From contig NZ_LT906479.1 of NCBI RefSeq assembly GCF_900187015.1, forward strand, positions 4,774,001 through 4,838,000: a DNA stretch of 64,000 nucleotides, read 5' to 3'. Position 1 is the stretch's first letter, and the number at the start of each line of letters is the position of its first letter. Below the pieces are notes generated by a model, which did not search any database, had not been told where the DNA came from, and saw nothing but the letters and a program-made list of their open reading frames with translations. The translations under genes and the position numbers were made by a program. Below are positions 22,775 through 45,372 of this stretch, piece by piece. This DNA comes from Serratia ficaria (GTDB lineage: Bacteria; Pseudomonadota; Gammaproteobacteria; Enterobacterales; Enterobacteriaceae).

Positions 22775-23193
22775 TTACATTTTTCGTCACTGGCGCCCTG
22801 TTCCAGCGCTTCCAGAATAGAGCAATAGTTGCTGGTGTGGGCCGTGCCGCAGCAGGCATCGCTCAATCTTTGCAATGAGTCCCGCATCCGGCTCAATTCA
22901 GCCAGCTTGCTTTGCACTTCACTGAGGCGCGCGTCGACAATCGACTTCGACTCCTGGCAGGTATGATGTTCAGGATCGACGCGGATCGACAGCAGCTCGG
23001 CGATCGTTTCCAGCGTAAAGCCCAGCTGTTTAGCATAGCGGATAAACCGCAGGCGCTGCAGATCCTGATCGCTATAGAGCCGATAGCCGCCTTCGGTACG
23101 GACGTTATGATCCATCATGCCCTGCTTCTCGTAGTAGCGCACGGTATCCGGCGTCACATCAGCCAGCTTGGCCAATTGGCCGATTTTGAACAT
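22762..23193 (-). CDS. zntR: zinc-responsive MerR-family regulator
   Basis: Activates the zinc exporter gene zntA by DNA distortion when zinc binds. The start at the ATG 23193 (143 residues) is chosen over the GTG one codon earlier because GGAGG then sits 7 nt upstream. The MerR helix-turn-helix covers residues 1-40 (MFKIGQLAKL, TPDTVRYYEK). The zinc ligands of ZntR are all present: C79, C114, C115, H119 and C124. The C-terminus ends in lysine and glycine. The ATG shares one base with the TGA of yhdN, which suggests coupling. Confidence 0.97.
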   Translation of the reverse strand: MFKIGQLAKLADVTPDTVRYYEKQGMMDHNVRTEGGYRLYSDQDLQRLRFIRYAKQLGFTLETIAELLSIRVDPEHHTCQESKSIVDARLSEVQSKLAELSRMRDSLQRLSDACCGTAHTSNYCSILEALEQGASDEKCKKGG

Positions 23194-23567
23194 CACTTTT
23201 CCTCCCGGGTAAATTTGCCATCCAACGCACGCTGATATTCTCCATGCAGGAAGTCGGTGCTCATTCCCGCCTGATGCAAACGGTATTCGAGGAGCGCCAT
23301 GCGCTTGCCGAGCTCGGCATAGTCCGGATGCTCACTGCCGATCTCTTGCAGCAATTTGGCCAAGGTTAACGCCTCTTTGCGAGCCTGTAACTCCGGCGGC
23401 ACATAGCCGGCATTCTTCAGCAGGCGAAAGCCGGCGCGCAGCTCGGCGGGCACCGCACTGTCATCATCCAGCGCCAGCGGCTGGCCCTGACCCGGCAAAT
23501 TATCAAACTCGCCCTTTTCCTGGGCTTGGTGAATATGACGTTCCGCCCATTGATCGAGTAACCACAT
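23193..23567 (-). CDS. yhdN: DUF1992 family protein YhdN
   Basis: 124 residues, homologous to E. coli YhdN. The family is related to the conserved domain of DnaJ homologue subfamily C member 28. The N-terminal block WLLDQWAERHIHQAQEKGEF and the LPGQGQPL motif near residue 29 are typical. It is helical and soluble, with no known function. It stands between zntR (overlapping stop/start) and the ribosomal alpha operon, as in E. coli. Confidence 0.9.
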   Translation of the reverse strand: MWLLDQWAERHIHQAQEKGEFDNLPGQGQPLALDDDSAVPAELRAGFRLLKNAGYVPPELQARKEALTLAKLLQEIGSEHPDYAELGKRMALLEYRLHQAGMSTDFLHGEYQRALDGKFTREEK

Positions 23568-23674
23568 GGCATGCCGCCCCAGTTAGCCTGATTAATAGCC
23601 ATAGCATAGCGGATAGGGATGGGGATCTTAAGACTGGCGGGGAAAAGACAGCACGTTTGGCTGGCTTTGGACGT

Positions 23675-23702
23675 AAAAAAACCGGGCAAGCCCGGTTTTT
23701 TT
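23675..23702. terminator. alpha operon terminator
   Basis: A perfect hairpin AAACCGGGC/GCCCGGTTT with a 2-nt loop and long A/T tracts on each side, located 13 bp after the rplQ stop. Its symmetry makes it bidirectional. Confidence 0.93.
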
Positions 23703-23715
23703 ACGCGTCTACAGA

Positions 23716-24129
<414 letters not shown>

Positions 24130-24145
24130 TTAACCTGTGATCCGG

Positions 24146-25135
24146 TTACTCGTCAGCAATGCTTGCCGGCGGCCAGTTTTCCAGGCGCATGCCCAGAGAC
24201 AGACCACGTGAGGCCAGCACGTCTTTAATCTCGGTAAGAGATTTTTTACCCAGGTTCGGCGTTTTCAGCAACTCAACCTCGGTACGCTGTACCAGATCAC
24301 CGATGTAGTGGATAGCTTCTGCCTTGAGGCAGTTAGCAGAGCGGACAGTCAATTCCAGATCGTCAACAGGGCGCAGCAGGATCGGATCGAACTCTGGTTT
24401 CTCTTCTTTAACTTCCGGTTGACGCACGTCACGCAGGTCAACGAAAGCTTCAAGTTGTTCAGCCAGAATGGTAGCCGCACGGCGGATCGCCTCTTCAGGA
24501 TCGATCGTGCCATTGGTTTCCATCTCGATTACCAGCTTGTCCAGGTCAGTACGCTGTTCTACACGCGCTGCTTCAACATTGTAGGCAATACGCTCTACAG
24601 GGCTATAGCAGGCGTCAACCAACAGACGACCGATCGGGCGCTCATCTTCTTCCGAATGAATTCGGGCAGAAGCCGGCACATAACCACGACCGCGCTGAAC
24701 TTTGATACGCATGCTGATAGCAGCGTTCTCATCGGTCAGGTGGCAGATCACATGCTGAGGCTTGACGATTTCGACATCACCATCATGGGTGATGTCGGCA
24801 GCGGTCACAGGGCCAATGCCAGATTTATTCAGGGTAAGAATAACTTCGTCTTTGCCTTGAACTCTCACCGCCAGCCCTTTCAGGTTGAGCAGGATCTCCA
24901 GGATATCTTCCTGTACGCCTTCTTTGGTGCTGTACTCATGCAGTACACCATCAATCTCAACCTCGGTCACCGCGCAACCCGGCATAGATGAAAGCAGAAT
25001 ACGGCGCAGTGCGTTGCCAAGAGTATGGCCAAAGCCACGCTCTAAAGGCTCAAGGGTCACCTTGGCGTGCGTCGAACTGACTTGCTCGATATCTACCAGG
25101 CGCGGTTTTAGAAACTCTGTCACAGAACCCTGCAT
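24146..25135 (-). CDS. rpoA: RNA polymerase alpha subunit
   Basis: 329 residues, identical in length to E. coli. The N-terminal dimerisation domain (about 8-235) binds beta and beta prime, and the C-terminal domain (about 249-329) binds UP elements and activators. The segment [16 protein letters not shown], which includes the UP-element-binding helix region, is present. It is co-transcribed with rpsM, rpsK, rpsD and rplQ. Confidence 0.99.
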
Positions 25136-25160
25136 TGTGTCCTCTCTTTGGTACTAAGCT

Positions 25161-26207
<1,047 letters not shown>

Positions 26208-26220
26208 TCAATCACCCCGA

Positions 26221-26577
26221 TTATTTCTTGATCGGTTTACGCGGACCCTTACGGGTACGTGCGTTGGTCTTAGTACGCTGACCGCGAACTGGCAGACCAC
26301 GACGATGGCGCAAACCACGATATGTACCAAGATCCATCAGACGCTTGATGCTCAGGGTAACTTCACGACGCAAATCACCTTCTACGGTGAATTTGGCGAC
26401 TGCTTCACGCAGCTGTTCAATTTGCTCTTCAGACAGCTCACTGATCTTAACATTTTCAGCAATGCCCGTAGATGCACAGATAGACTGTGAACGGGTTTTA
26501 CCGATGCCGAAGATCGCGGTTAAGGCGATAACGGTATGTTTATGATCAGGAATGTTAATGCCTGCTATACGGGCCAC
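26221..26577 (-). CDS. rpsM: 30S ribosomal protein S13
   Basis: 118 residues. S13 sits in the 30S head and makes intersubunit bridges B1a and B1b; its C-terminal tail ([10 protein letters not shown]) approaches the P-site tRNA. The start codon is GTG, as in E. coli, and belongs to the S4-binding pseudoknot. First gene of the alpha operon. Confidence 0.99.
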   Translation of the reverse strand: MARIAGINIPDHKHTVIALTAIFGIGKTRSQSICASTGIAENVKISELSEEQIEQLREAVAKFTVEGDLRREVTLSIKRLMDLGTYRGLRHRRGLPVRGQRTKTNARTRKGPRKPIKK

Positions 26578-26659
26578 TATGCACTCCTACTATTTTATAC
26601 GGCAACACCATTCTGAAAAGCCCGTTTTCAGGATACTCAAATAATGTTGCAGCTACATA
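26578..26659 (-). promoter_or_regulatory. alpha operon leader, S4 repressor pseudoknot
   Basis: The leader before rpsM is closely similar to the E. coli alpha-operon leader in which S4 traps the ribosome on a nested pseudoknot. Conserved segments are TTTGAGTATCCTGAAAACGG and GCTTTTCAG, followed by TAGTAGGAGTGCATA and the GTG start. The two arms TCCTGAAAA and TTTTCAG can pair. Confidence 0.8.
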
Positions 26660-26690
26660 CAAAAGATTGGCTGGCTAATCTAGCCAGCTC
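26660..26690 (-). terminator. terminator/attenuator between spc and alpha operons
   Basis: A perfect 8-bp stem GCTGGCTA/TAGCCAGC with a 3-nt loop is followed on the minus strand by CAATCTTTTGT. It lies between rpmJ and the S4 pseudoknot. Read-through from the spc operon into alpha is known in E. coli. Confidence 0.75.
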
Positions 26691-26723
26691 AACCCAACTT
26701 TGCAAGAAAAATATGCGAGATAA

Positions 26724-26873
<150 letters not shown>

Positions 26874-28205
26874 CTAGCGGTTATAGCCTTTCAGATTTGC
26901 TTTCTTCAATGCAGACTCGTACTGACTTGACATCATCAGAGTTTGCACTTGAGCCATAAAGTCCATGATGACGACAACCACGATCAGTAGCGAGGTACCA
27001 CCAAAGTAGAATGGTACTTTCATTGCATCACGCATGAACTCCGGGATCAGGCAGATGAAAGTAATGTACATCGCGCCCACCAGGGTTAAACGCGTCATTA
27101 CTTTATCGATGTACTTCGCCGTTTGCTCTCCCGGACGAATTCCTGGTACGAAGGCACCGGACTTCTTCAGGTTATCTGCTGTCTCACGCGGGTTGAAAAC
27201 CAACGCCGTGTAGAAGAAACAGAAGAAGATGATTGCAGACGCATAGAGTAACACATAAAGCGGTTGCCCTGGCTGCAAATACAGCGAAATCGTTGTCAGC
27301 CAGTTCCAACCGGTACCGCCCCCAAACCATGATGCGATCGTGGCCGGGAACAGAATAATGCTGGAAGCGAAGATTGCCGGGATAACCCCTGCCATGTTCA
27401 CTTTCAACGGTAAGTGTGTGCTCTGTGCTGCGTAAACACGACGACCTTGTTGACGTTTCGCATAGTTAACGACGATACGACGTTGACCACGTTCGATGAA
27501 AACAACGAAGAAGGTTACTGCAAACACCAATACTGCAACCAACAGCAACAGGAGGAAGTGCAGGTCGCCTTGCCGGGCTTGCTCGATAGTATGGGCCACT
27601 GCCGGCGGAAGTCCCGCTACGATACCCGCGAAGATAATGATTGAGATACCGTTGCCGATACCACGCTCAGTAATCTGCTCGCCCAGCCACATCAGGAACA
27701 TCGTCCCGGTCACCAGGCTCACAACCGCAGTAAAGTAGAATGCAAAGCCTGGGTTTAACACCAGGCCCTGCATACCAGGCATATTCGGCAGACCGGTAGC
27801 AATACCGATCGACTGGAATATGGCCAATACCAGCGTACCGTAACGGGTGTACTGGCTAATCTTGCGACGGCCAGCCTCCCCTTCTTTCTTGATTTCTGCC
27901 AACGCCGGATGAACCACCGTTAACAGCTGGATGATGATCGACGCCGAAATATACGGCATGATCCCCAGGGCAAAGATAGAAGCACGGCTGAGGGCACCAC
28001 CAGAGAACATGTTAAACATTTCAATGATAGTGCCTCTCTGCTGCTCAAGCAATTTGGCAAGCACAGTGGCATCGATACCAGGAATCGGAATAAAAGAGCC
28101 GATACGGAAGACAATCAGCGCGCCGATGACAAACAAAAGTCTGCGCTTCAGCTCGCCGAGCCCGCCTTTAGCACTTTGAAAATCTAATCCTGGTTGCTTA
28201 GCCAT
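26874..28205 (-). CDS. secY: protein translocase subunit SecY
   Basis: 443 residues forming the ten-helix SecYEG channel in the inner membrane. The N-terminal TM1 follows [17 protein letters not shown], and the plug region lies near residue 60-70 ([12 protein letters not shown]). The cytoplasmic loops before TM7 and TM9, which contact SecA and ribosomes, are present ([14 protein letters not shown]). It is encoded within the spc operon, 7 nt after rplO. Confidence 0.99.
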   Translation of the reverse strand: MAKQPGLDFQSAKGGLGELKRRLLFVIGALIVFRIGSFIPIPGIDATVLAKLLEQQRGTIIEMFNMFSGGALSRASIFALGIMPYISASIIIQLLTVVHPALAEIKKEGEAGRRKISQYTRYGTLVLAIFQSIGIATGLPNMPGMQGLVLNPGFAFYFTAVVSLVTGTMFLMWLGEQITERGIGNGISIIIFAGIVAGLPPAVAHTIEQARQGDLHFLLLLLVAVLVFAVTFFVVFIERGQRRIVVNYAKRQQGRRVYAAQSTHLPLKVNMAGVIPAIFASSIILFPATIASWFGGGTGWNWLTTISLYLQPGQPLYVLLYASAIIFFCFFYTALVFNPRETADNLKKSGAFVPGIRPGEQTAKYIDKVMTRLTLVGAMYITFICLIPEFMRDAMKVPFYFGGTSLLIVVVVIMDFMAQVQTLMMSSQYESALKKANLKGYNR

Positions 28206-28212
28206 CTGCTAC

Positions 28213-28647
28213 TTATTCCTCAATTTTACCGCCAGCAGCCTCGATAGCAGCACGAGCGCCTTTGGTGACACGCAGACCACGCAGGGTAACCGGACGAGCG
28301 ATTTCGCCAGAAAGCATAACTTTCACGAATTCGATCTGGATACCAACTACGTTAGCGGCTTTCAGCGCGTTCAGGTCGATTACGTCGCCTTCGATCAGAG
28401 CCAGCTCAGACAGACGAACTTCTGCCGTGATCATAGCTTTGCGAGAGGTGAAGCCGAATTTCGGCAAACGACGATATAAAGGCATCTGACCACCTTCAAA
28501 CCCGCGACGTACGCCACCGCCAGAACGTGAGTTCTGACCTTTGTGACCACGGCCGCCGGTTTTACCCAGGCCAGAACCAATACCACGACCTACACGCTTC
28601 GGCGCATGCTTGGCACCTTCAGCCGGAGACAGAGTATTTAAACGCAT
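28213..28647 (-). CDS. rplO: 50S ribosomal protein L15
   Basis: 144 residues, as in E. coli. The glycine-rich basic N-terminal half ([20 protein letters not shown]) reaches into 23S rRNA and the C-terminal half is globular. L15 is a late assembly protein. The gap after rpmD is 3 nt. Confidence 0.99.
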   Translation of the reverse strand: MRLNTLSPAEGAKHAPKRVGRGIGSGLGKTGGRGHKGQNSRSGGGVRRGFEGGQMPLYRRLPKFGFTSRKAMITAEVRLSELALIEGDVIDLNALKAANVVGIQIEFVKVMLSGEIARPVTLRGLRVTKGARAAIEAAGGKIEE

Positions 28648-28650
28648 CTG

Positions 28651-28830
28651 TTACTCCTCAACTTTAACCATGTAGGAAACCAGGTTGACCATACCGCGAA
28701 CAGCAGGAGTATCCTCGCGCTCTACGGTGTGACCAATACGACGCAGACCCAGACCGAGCAGTGTAGCTTTATGCTTCGGCAGACGGCCAATGGAGCTGCG
28801 AACTTGTGTTACTTTGATAGTCTTAGCCAT
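28651..28830 (-). CDS. rpmD: 50S ribosomal protein L30
   Basis: 59 residues starting [13 protein letters not shown]. The ATG at 28830 is used rather than a TTG six bases upstream, because it matches the E. coli length and start. L30 is a small ferredoxin-like fold protein on the 50S surface. Followed by rplO. Confidence 0.98.
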   Translation of the reverse strand: MAKTIKVTQVRSSIGRLPKHKATLLGLGLRRIGHTVEREDTPAVRGMVNLVSYMVKVEE

Positions 28831-28836
28831 GGTCAA

Positions 28837-29714
<878 letters not shown>

Positions 29715-30248
29715 TTACTTCTTCTTAGCCTCTTTGGTACGCACGACTTCGTCGGCGTAACGGACACCCTTGCCTTTGTAAGGCTCAGGACGGCGGTAGG
29801 CACGCAGATCTGCAGCAACCTGGCCAATAACCTGCTTATCAGCGCCTTTCAGCACGATTTCAGTTTGGCTTGGGCATTCAGCAGTAATACCTGCTGGCAG
29901 CTGGTGATCGACAGGGTGAGAGAAGCCCAGGGCTAAATTCACCACGTTGCCTTTTACGGCAGCACGATAACCAACACCTACCAGTTGAAGCTTCTTGGTG
30001 AAGCCTTCGGTAACACCAACTACCATTGCGTTCAGCAGAGCGCGCGTAGTACCCGCTTGGGCCCAGGCGTTAGCAAAACCTTCGCGCGGGGCGAAAGTCA
30101 GTGCGTTAGCTTCTTGCTTCACTTCAACGGCGTCGTGGACAGTACGAGTCAGCTCGCCGTTCTTACCCTTAATCGAAATAACCTGACCGTTGAGTTTTAC
30201 CTCTACGCCGGCAGGAATGACGACGGGTGCTTTTGCAACACGAGACAT
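29715..30248 (-). CDS. rplF: 50S ribosomal protein L6
   Basis: 177 residues with two homologous domains (about 1-80 and 81-177), which is usual for L6. It binds near the sarcin-ricin loop and the factor-binding site. The C-terminal motif [13 protein letters not shown] is diagnostic. Placed between rpsH and rplR in the spc operon. Confidence 0.99.
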   Translation of the reverse strand: MSRVAKAPVVIPAGVEVKLNGQVISIKGKNGELTRTVHDAVEVKQEANALTFAPREGFANAWAQAGTTRALLNAMVVGVTEGFTKKLQLVGVGYRAAVKGNVVNLALGFSHPVDHQLPAGITAECPSQTEIVLKGADKQVIGQVAADLRAYRRPEPYKGKGVRYADEVVRTKEAKKK

Positions 30249-30262
30249 TCTTTCCTCCCGAA

Positions 30263-30661
<399 letters not shown>

Positions 30662-30685
30662 TTACTCCCGTGATTCAATTGGTAA

Positions 30686-30991
30686 TTACCAGCTAGCCTT
30701 TTTCAAGCCTGGTACTTCACCGCGCATAGCGGCTTCACGTAGCTTGATACGGCTCAACCCGAATTTGCCCACATAACCATGTGGACGGCCAGTTTGGCGG
30801 CAGCGTTTACGCTGACGAGACGGGCTGGAATCACGCGGCAGAGTTTGCAGCTTGAGAACAGCATCCCAACGATCTTCGTCGGAAGAGTTCACACCAGAAA
30901 TGATAGCTTTCAATTCCTCGCGTTTAGCGCGGTACTTGTCAGCCAGTTTCACGCGAACGACTTCGCGTGCTTTCATTGATTGCTTAGCCAT
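30686..30991 (-). CDS. rpsN: 30S ribosomal protein S14
   Basis: 101 residues from the ATG at 30991 ([13 protein letters not shown]). The longer open frame upstream overlaps rplE and is not used. This is the long, zinc-free form typical of gammaproteobacteria: the C-rich ribbon of the short form is replaced by [14 protein letters not shown]. It acts in the 30S head. The gap after rplE is 13 nt. Confidence 0.98.
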   Translation of the reverse strand: MAKQSMKAREVVRVKLADKYRAKREELKAIISGVNSSDEDRWDAVLKLQTLPRDSSPSRQRKRCRQTGRPHGYVGKFGLSRIKLREAAMRGEVPGLKKASW

Positions 30992-31004
30992 CAGTAACCC
31001 TGCC

Positions 31005-32267
<1,263 letters not shown>

Positions 32268-32340
32268 CTAATGTCAACTACTACTTTAAGACCTAAGTAA
32301 TTTTCAGGTCGTTGAAAAGCCCCATAACCGAGGGCGCAGC

Positions 32341-32349
32341 ATTATAACA
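32341..32349 (-). promoter_or_regulatory. spc operon promoter (extended -10)
   Basis: The minus strand reads TGTTATAAT, an extended -10 element, in a context (GAAGCGGTG before it, GCGCCCTCG after it) nearly identical to the E. coli spc promoter as I recall it. No strong -35 is visible. It lies between the S10 terminator and rplN. Confidence 0.75.
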
Positions 32350-32370
32350 CCGCTTCCAGAGTATGGGTAG

Positions 32371-32405
32371 AAAAAATAAACGGCTCATTTTCTGAGCCGT
32401 TTATT
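32371..32405 (-). terminator. S10 operon terminator
   Basis: A perfect 13-bp stem AATAAACGGCTCA/TGAGCCGTTTATT with a 5-nt loop, followed on the minus strand by TTTTTTC. It lies 20 bp after rpsQ and just before the spc promoter. Confidence 0.9.
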
Positions 32406-32426
32406 AGGTGAGAGCCAGCTACTCTA

Positions 32427-34353
<1,927 letters not shown>

Positions 34354-34358
34354 CTACC

Positions 34359-34640
<282 letters not shown>

Positions 34641-34651
34641 TTATCCTCTAA

Positions 34652-37051
<2,400 letters not shown>

Positions 37052-37071
37052 TCAATCGCTCAATGACCTGA

Positions 37072-37560
<489 letters not shown>

Positions 37561-37567
37561 CCCGCGC

Positions 37568-37595
37568 ATTATACGCAAAATGAGCCAGGAAGCAA
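37568..37595 (-). promoter_or_regulatory. S10 operon promoter
   Basis: TTGCTT (37590-37595) and TATAAT (37568-37573) with a 16-bp spacer on the minus strand, followed by GCGCGGGC, a GC-rich discriminator typical of stringently controlled promoters. Confidence 0.8.
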
Positions 37596-37779
37596 GCCGC
37601 AGTTGGAAATATGCTCAGGATATCGCCACTTTTAATGAAGAGGGGAATTCAACGCGGCAGAACGAGCGAAAAGGAATGGTTTATGCACGGAGCGATGCGG
37701 GCAGTGGCTCCCCTGCCCCGCCGCACATGCCATGCGGCCGCCGGCAGAAGAGTCATCGGCGTAGGTAAAAGCGATAATG

Positions 37780-38259
37780 TCAGTCTTTGCGTTCCAGGAT
37801 CTGGGCCTGGGCGTAATTTTGGATACCCAGCCGCGCAATCAGATCCAGTTCGGTTTCCAGCCAGTCGATGTGCTCTTCCTCATCGGCCAGGATTTCTATC
37901 ATCAGGTCGCGGCTGACGTAATCGTGAATGGAATCAGCATAGGCGATACCTTCGCGCAGGTTCTTGGCGCCATCGAGCTCCAAAGCCAGATCGGAGCGCA
38001 GCATCTCTTCGATGTCCTCGCCGATGTTCAGCTTGCCGAGGTCCTGCAGATTAGGCAGACCTTCCAGAAACAGAATGCGCTCGATGTAGCGATCGGCATG
38101 TTTCATTTCGTCGATCGACTCGTGATATTCCTTGTCGTTGAGGCGCATTAAACCCCAATTCTTGAACATGCGGGCGTGCAGGAAATATTGATTGATGGCA
38201 ACCAGCTCGTTTCCAAGCAGCTTGTTGAGGTGAGCAATGATCTTTTTATCGCCTTTCAT
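37780..38259 (-). CDS. bfr: bacterioferritin
   Basis: A heme-containing iron-storage protein of 159 residues from the ATG at 38259, which has CAGGAGG upstream and matches the E. coli start. The ferroxidase ligands E18, E51 and H54 are visible, with the heme-ligand methionine M52 in DEMKHADRY. The second half has EEEHIDW. 24 copies store ferric iron in the cytosol. The partner ferredoxin bfd lies 74 nt upstream. The start is preceded by a clear intergenic gap, so separate control is possible. Confidence 0.97.
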   Translation of the reverse strand: MKGDKKIIAHLNKLLGNELVAINQYFLHARMFKNWGLMRLNDKEYHESIDEMKHADRYIERILFLEGLPNLQDLGKLNIGEDIEEMLRSDLALELDGAKNLREGIAYADSIHDYVSRDLMIEILADEEEHIDWLETELDLIARLGIQNYAQAQILERKD

Positions 38260-38333
38260 AGGTAAATCCTCCTGACCGGTTCTAAAAGTGTAGAACCTGT
38301 AGGCCAAGAGTCAAAAAATAACCTTACCTTTTG

Positions 38334-38528
38334 TTAGGCAACTTCGTGCATCGGAATAATGGTTCCGCGTTCCTCCACCATAATTTGTCTTGCCTGACGA
38401 ATGCATTTTCCACAGTCGGTACCAATCGGCACTAATTCACGCAGCTGCTTCATGGTATGAGGATTGTGCTGACGCACGGCCTTGCGGATCGCTTTGTCAG
38501 TCACGGCATTACACAGACATACATACAT
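38334..38528 (-). CDS. bfd: bacterioferritin-associated ferredoxin
   Basis: 64 residues with a [2Fe-2S] BFD-like fold. Cluster cysteines are C4, C6, C39 and C42 (MYVCLC, TDCGKC). It reduces the Bfr core to release iron. The ATG at 38528 is taken rather than a GTG 12 bases upstream, because it matches the E. coli N-terminus. The promoter region holds a Fur-box-like sequence, which agrees with its induction under iron limitation in E. coli. Confidence 0.96.
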   Translation of the reverse strand: MYVCLCNAVTDKAIRKAVRQHNPHTMKQLRELVPIGTDCGKCIRQARQIMVEERGTIIPMHEVA

Positions 38529-38564
38529 AGAGAGACTCACTTCTTAACCAATATTCTGAGTCTA

Positions 38565-38583
38565 AATAAGAATGCTTTTTATT
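38565..38583 (-). promoter_or_regulatory. possible Fur box upstream of bfd
   Basis: A 19-bp AT-rich imperfect inverted repeat (AATAA...TTATT) matches the Fur consensus at about 11 of 19 positions and lies 40-55 bp before bfd. Support is limited because the region is AT-rich. Confidence 0.35.
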
Positions 38584-38608
38584 TCAATTAAGATTTATAC
38601 GAACTGCA

Positions 38609-38635
38609 TAAAAAAAGGGCACCGAAGTGCCCTCT
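38609..38635 (-). terminator. str operon terminator
   Basis: GGGCAC/GTGCCC stem with a TTCG loop followed by seven T residues on the minus strand, 27 bp after the tufA stop. Confidence 0.93.
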
Positions 38636-38661
38636 TTACTGTGTCGAAAAATTATACGCGA

Positions 38662-39876
<1,215 letters not shown>

Positions 39877-39916
39877 TCATGGAGAGAGCACTGATCAATG
39901 TGTTAAACCCGAAAGC

Positions 39917-42040
<2,124 letters not shown>

Positions 42041-42124
42041 CTATTCCTAGGGCGTTCAAGTTCGGTTAACCCAAGCGGGTTGGCTTGACGCGCCCGCTTG
42101 GTTAGCATAACTACTGCGTGGCAA

Positions 42125-43132
<1,008 letters not shown>

Positions 43133-43158
43133 CTACTGGCAAAGTACGAGGACGCAGA

Positions 43159-43187
43159 ATTTTATGGCTGACCAGTAGAGGTGTCAA
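43159..43187 (-). promoter_or_regulatory. str operon promoter
   Basis: TTGACA (43182-43187) and TAAAAT (43159-43164) separated by 17 bp on the minus strand, about 95 bp before rpsL and just after tusB. Confidence 0.85.
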
Positions 43188-43209
43188 GAAATATACAACA
43201 TCACTCTCA

Positions 43210-43497
43210 TCACCAGGCCATTTGGCTGCGATGTTTTTCGGTTAATTCAACGAAGTGATTATAGCCGACGACGGCTATCTTGTGTGAAAAATGACCAGCC
43301 AGCCCTCTGGCTTCCAGGTCGTCCTGCAGCGCATACAGGGATATGGGGGCGCTGAGCAGCAATTCAAGATGCGCGCCGCCGGCCAGGCCTGCCAGCACGC
43401 CGTCCTGCAGCAACAGCAGGGCGTCGCCTTCCGCCGTCAGGCGCAGCAGCGCGGGTAAATCGCATTGCGAGGGAGCATGGCTCAGGGTATACAGCAT
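43210..43497 (-). CDS. tusB: sulfurtransferase complex subunit TusB
   Basis: 95 residues from the ATG at 43497 (MLYTLSHAP). DsrH-family subunit of the TusBCD hexamer that relays sulfur from TusA to TusE and MnmA for the 2-thiouridine modification of tRNA-Lys, Glu and Gln. The C-terminal HRSQMAW matches the E. coli HPSQMAW. It follows tusC by 9 nt and precedes the str promoter. Confidence 0.95.
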   Translation of the reverse strand: MLYTLSHAPSQCDLPALLRLTAEGDALLLLQDGVLAGLAGGAHLELLLSAPISLYALQDDLEARGLAGHFSHKIAVVGYNHFVELTEKHRSQMAW

Positions 43498-43506
43498 CAA
43501 AAATTC

Positions 43507-43866
43507 CTAAAAGGTCATCACCGCATCAAAACCGGCCAGCGCGCGGCGCAATTCGTCCGGCGCCAGCACCTCGGCGTCCAGCACCCAATCCTTCACCTGG
43601 CTCAGGCCGCGCTCCTGCAGCGAAGCCTGGCACAGATAGCATTGCTCGACGTCATACAGCGGCAGCACGCCAAAGGTGGCGATGTAATTGCGCGCCAGAA
43701 TTTTTTCCGGCCGCTGGCCGGGCAGCAGCTGCAACACGCCGTCGCCGATAAAAAACACGCCCAGATCTTCACTTAACGCCGAGGTGGCGAGCAAGGCGTC
43801 CAGCCCTTCCCTGCCGCCGGCGTTGCCGTGCGGCCCGTGGGTAAACACAAAAGCGACTCGTTTCAT
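43507..43866 (-). CDS. tusC: sulfurtransferase complex subunit TusC
   Basis: 119 residues from the second of two consecutive ATG codons, which gives GAGG a 5-nt spacing. DsrF-family subunit. The blocks [22 protein letters not shown] and [17 protein letters not shown] match E. coli TusC. It stands 7 nt after tusD in the tusDCB order. Confidence 0.95.
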   Translation of the reverse strand: MKRVAFVFTHGPHGNAGGREGLDALLATSALSEDLGVFFIGDGVLQLLPGQRPEKILARNYIATFGVLPLYDVEQCYLCQASLQERGLSQVKDWVLDAEVLAPDELRRALAGFDAVMTF

Positions 43867-43873
43867 CATGTCC

Positions 43874-44263
43874 TCAGAACTGCACCAGGCGATCGCAGCG
43901 CAGCGAGGCCTCGGCCAACGAGCCCAGCCCGCTCAGGGTGAAACCGGGCTGCAGGTTGGCACCGGCCAGCCCCAGCTGGGCCGCCTCCTGCTCGTCGGTC
44001 ACGCCGCGTCGCAGCGCCGCGGCCACGCAGACATTGAGCGCAACGCCATGCTGCTGCGCCAGTTGCACCCAGCCGCGCACCAAATCGAACTCGTCGCCGG
44101 CGGGGGCGGTCAACCGGTTGGCGTTCAGCACCCCTTCGCGATAGAAAAATACGCTGGAGAGCCGGTGCCCCCTGGTCAACAGCGCCTGCGCGAACTGATA
44201 GGCGCTGCTGGCCTGCTGGGTGCCGTAGGCCGGCCCGGTGACCAGCAAACAGTAATCGAGCAT
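43874..44263 (-). CDS. tusD: sulfurtransferase complex subunit TusD
   Basis: 129 residues from the ATG at 44263. DsrE-family subunit that carries the persulfide. The active cysteine is C79 in [13 protein letters not shown], equivalent to C78 of E. coli. The N-terminal block [16 protein letters not shown] is conserved. The ATG shares a base with the TGA of yheO, so the genes are translationally coupled. Confidence 0.96.
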   Translation of the reverse strand: MLDYCLLVTGPAYGTQQASSAYQFAQALLTRGHRLSSVFFYREGVLNANRLTAPAGDEFDLVRGWVQLAQQHGVALNVCVAAALRRGVTDEQEAAQLGLAGANLQPGFTLSGLGSLAEASLRCDRLVQF

Positions 44264-44985
44264 CAACGGTCGCTTCCCAGCAGATCGCCGCTTTTGAACT
44301 GGCGAATGTACAGATAGACGGTGTGCTTGGAGATGTTCAGACGATCGGCCACCTGGTTGATCGCATCCTTGATATCGAAGATGCCCTTCTCATAGAGATT
44401 GAGCACCACCTGCCGATTTTTGGCGTTGTTGGAAACGTTGCGATCGGCATTCACCTCTTCGATGGTGAACTCCAGCGTTTGCGCCACCAGATCGTCTACG
44501 GAGGAGGCGAAATTCACCGAAGAAGGCACCTCCTGCGTTTCCGGCGGCATAAAGGTCTGCATGATTTGGGAGAACGGCACATCGAGGTTCATGTTGATGC
44601 ACAGCAGGCCGATCACCCGCTGCTCGCGGTTGCGGATGGCGATGGTCACCGACTTCATCAGCACGCCGCTTTTGGCGCGAGTGAAATAGGCCTTCGACAC
44701 GCTGCTGTCGTCGCCGGCCATGTCGTGCAGCATGCGCAACGCCAGGTCGGTGATCGGCGAGCCTATCTTGCGCCCGGTATGTTCGCCGTTGGCGATGCGC
44801 ACCGCCGAGCAGTTCAAATCTTCCAGCGCGTGCAGCACTATCTCGCAGTGGCCGCCAATCAGCATCGCCAGGCCGTCGACCACCGCTTCATACGACTTCA
44901 GGATTTCATGATCCGTCTGGCTAAACGGACGTTCATTCAGCAAATCAAGTTCGCTGGCTTCGCTGGATAAAAGCGAATTAGACAT
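44263..44985 (-). CDS. yheO: YheO family transcriptional regulator
   Basis: 240 residues from the ATG at 44985, matching E. coli YheO in length and sequence; the open frame runs 180 bases further upstream without homology. An N-terminal PAS-like YheO domain (about 25-140, with the [15 protein letters not shown] and HCEIVLH segments) precedes a C-terminal helix-turn-helix ([21 protein letters not shown]). Ligand and targets are not established. It leads the yheO-tusDCB unit, so regulation of tRNA thiolation is possible. Confidence 0.94.
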   Translation of the reverse strand: MSNSLLSSEASELDLLNERPFSQTDHEILKSYEAVVDGLAMLIGGHCEIVLHALEDLNCSAVRIANGEHTGRKIGSPITDLALRMLHDMAGDDSSVSKAYFTRAKSGVLMKSVTIAIRNREQRVIGLLCINMNLDVPFSQIMQTFMPPETQEVPSSVNFASSVDDLVAQTLEFTIEEVNADRNVSNNAKNRQVVLNLYEKGIFDIKDAINQVADRLNISKHTVYLYIRQFKSGDLLGSDR

Positions 44986-45322
44986 CGAAAATACCACCCT
45001 CATAGATCGCCTGTGCCAGGGGGCGCAGCTAAAACAGCTCGGGCAGGCTTTTTTCCGCAGGCGGCACGCCGTCAGGCATCCCGCAGGATAACAGGCGGTT
45101 ATCAGCATGAAACGGCACGGCGAGCCTCCGCGGGCCAAGACGGCCGGGAGCAGTTTTAGGTACACGCCCTAAGGGGCAGGCGCATGACTCATAAGTCCGG
45201 ATTATTAGTCTAGCAAAACTGCCAGAGTAAAGTCCTTGCGTTTGCGCGTGGTATTGACGTTAAGCCCGATGCCCGGCAGGCGTCAAGCGATCAATGGGAA
45301 GGGGGCTGCGGTGGGCGGAAAT
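44986..45322. other. yheO upstream region
   Basis: A gap of nearly 390 bp between yheO and fkpA ends in the fkpA terminator. On the minus strand there is a possible promoter near 45205-45230 (TTGCTA, then TTATGA after 16 bp), which would give a leader of about 200 nt. That leader is GC-rich and can form several hairpins (for example CTGCGGGATGCC and GGCGTGCCGCCTGCGG near 45050-45090). No supported ORF is seen. Confidence 0.35.
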
Positions 45323-45353
45323 GAAAACCGCCGCGAAGGGCATTCGCGGCGGT
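45323..45353 (-). terminator. fkpA terminator
   Basis: A perfect 11-bp stem ACCGCCGCGAA/TTCGCGGCGGT with a 5-nt loop followed by TTTCATTT on the minus strand, 20 bp after the fkpA stop. Confidence 0.88.
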
Positions 45354-45372
45354 GGCAGGCAAAAGCTCGGCC

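Noticed and set aside
44986..45165. 60-residue N-terminal extension of YheO
   Set aside because: It is Cys- and Arg-rich with no homology. The ATG at 44985 aligns with the E. coli protein.
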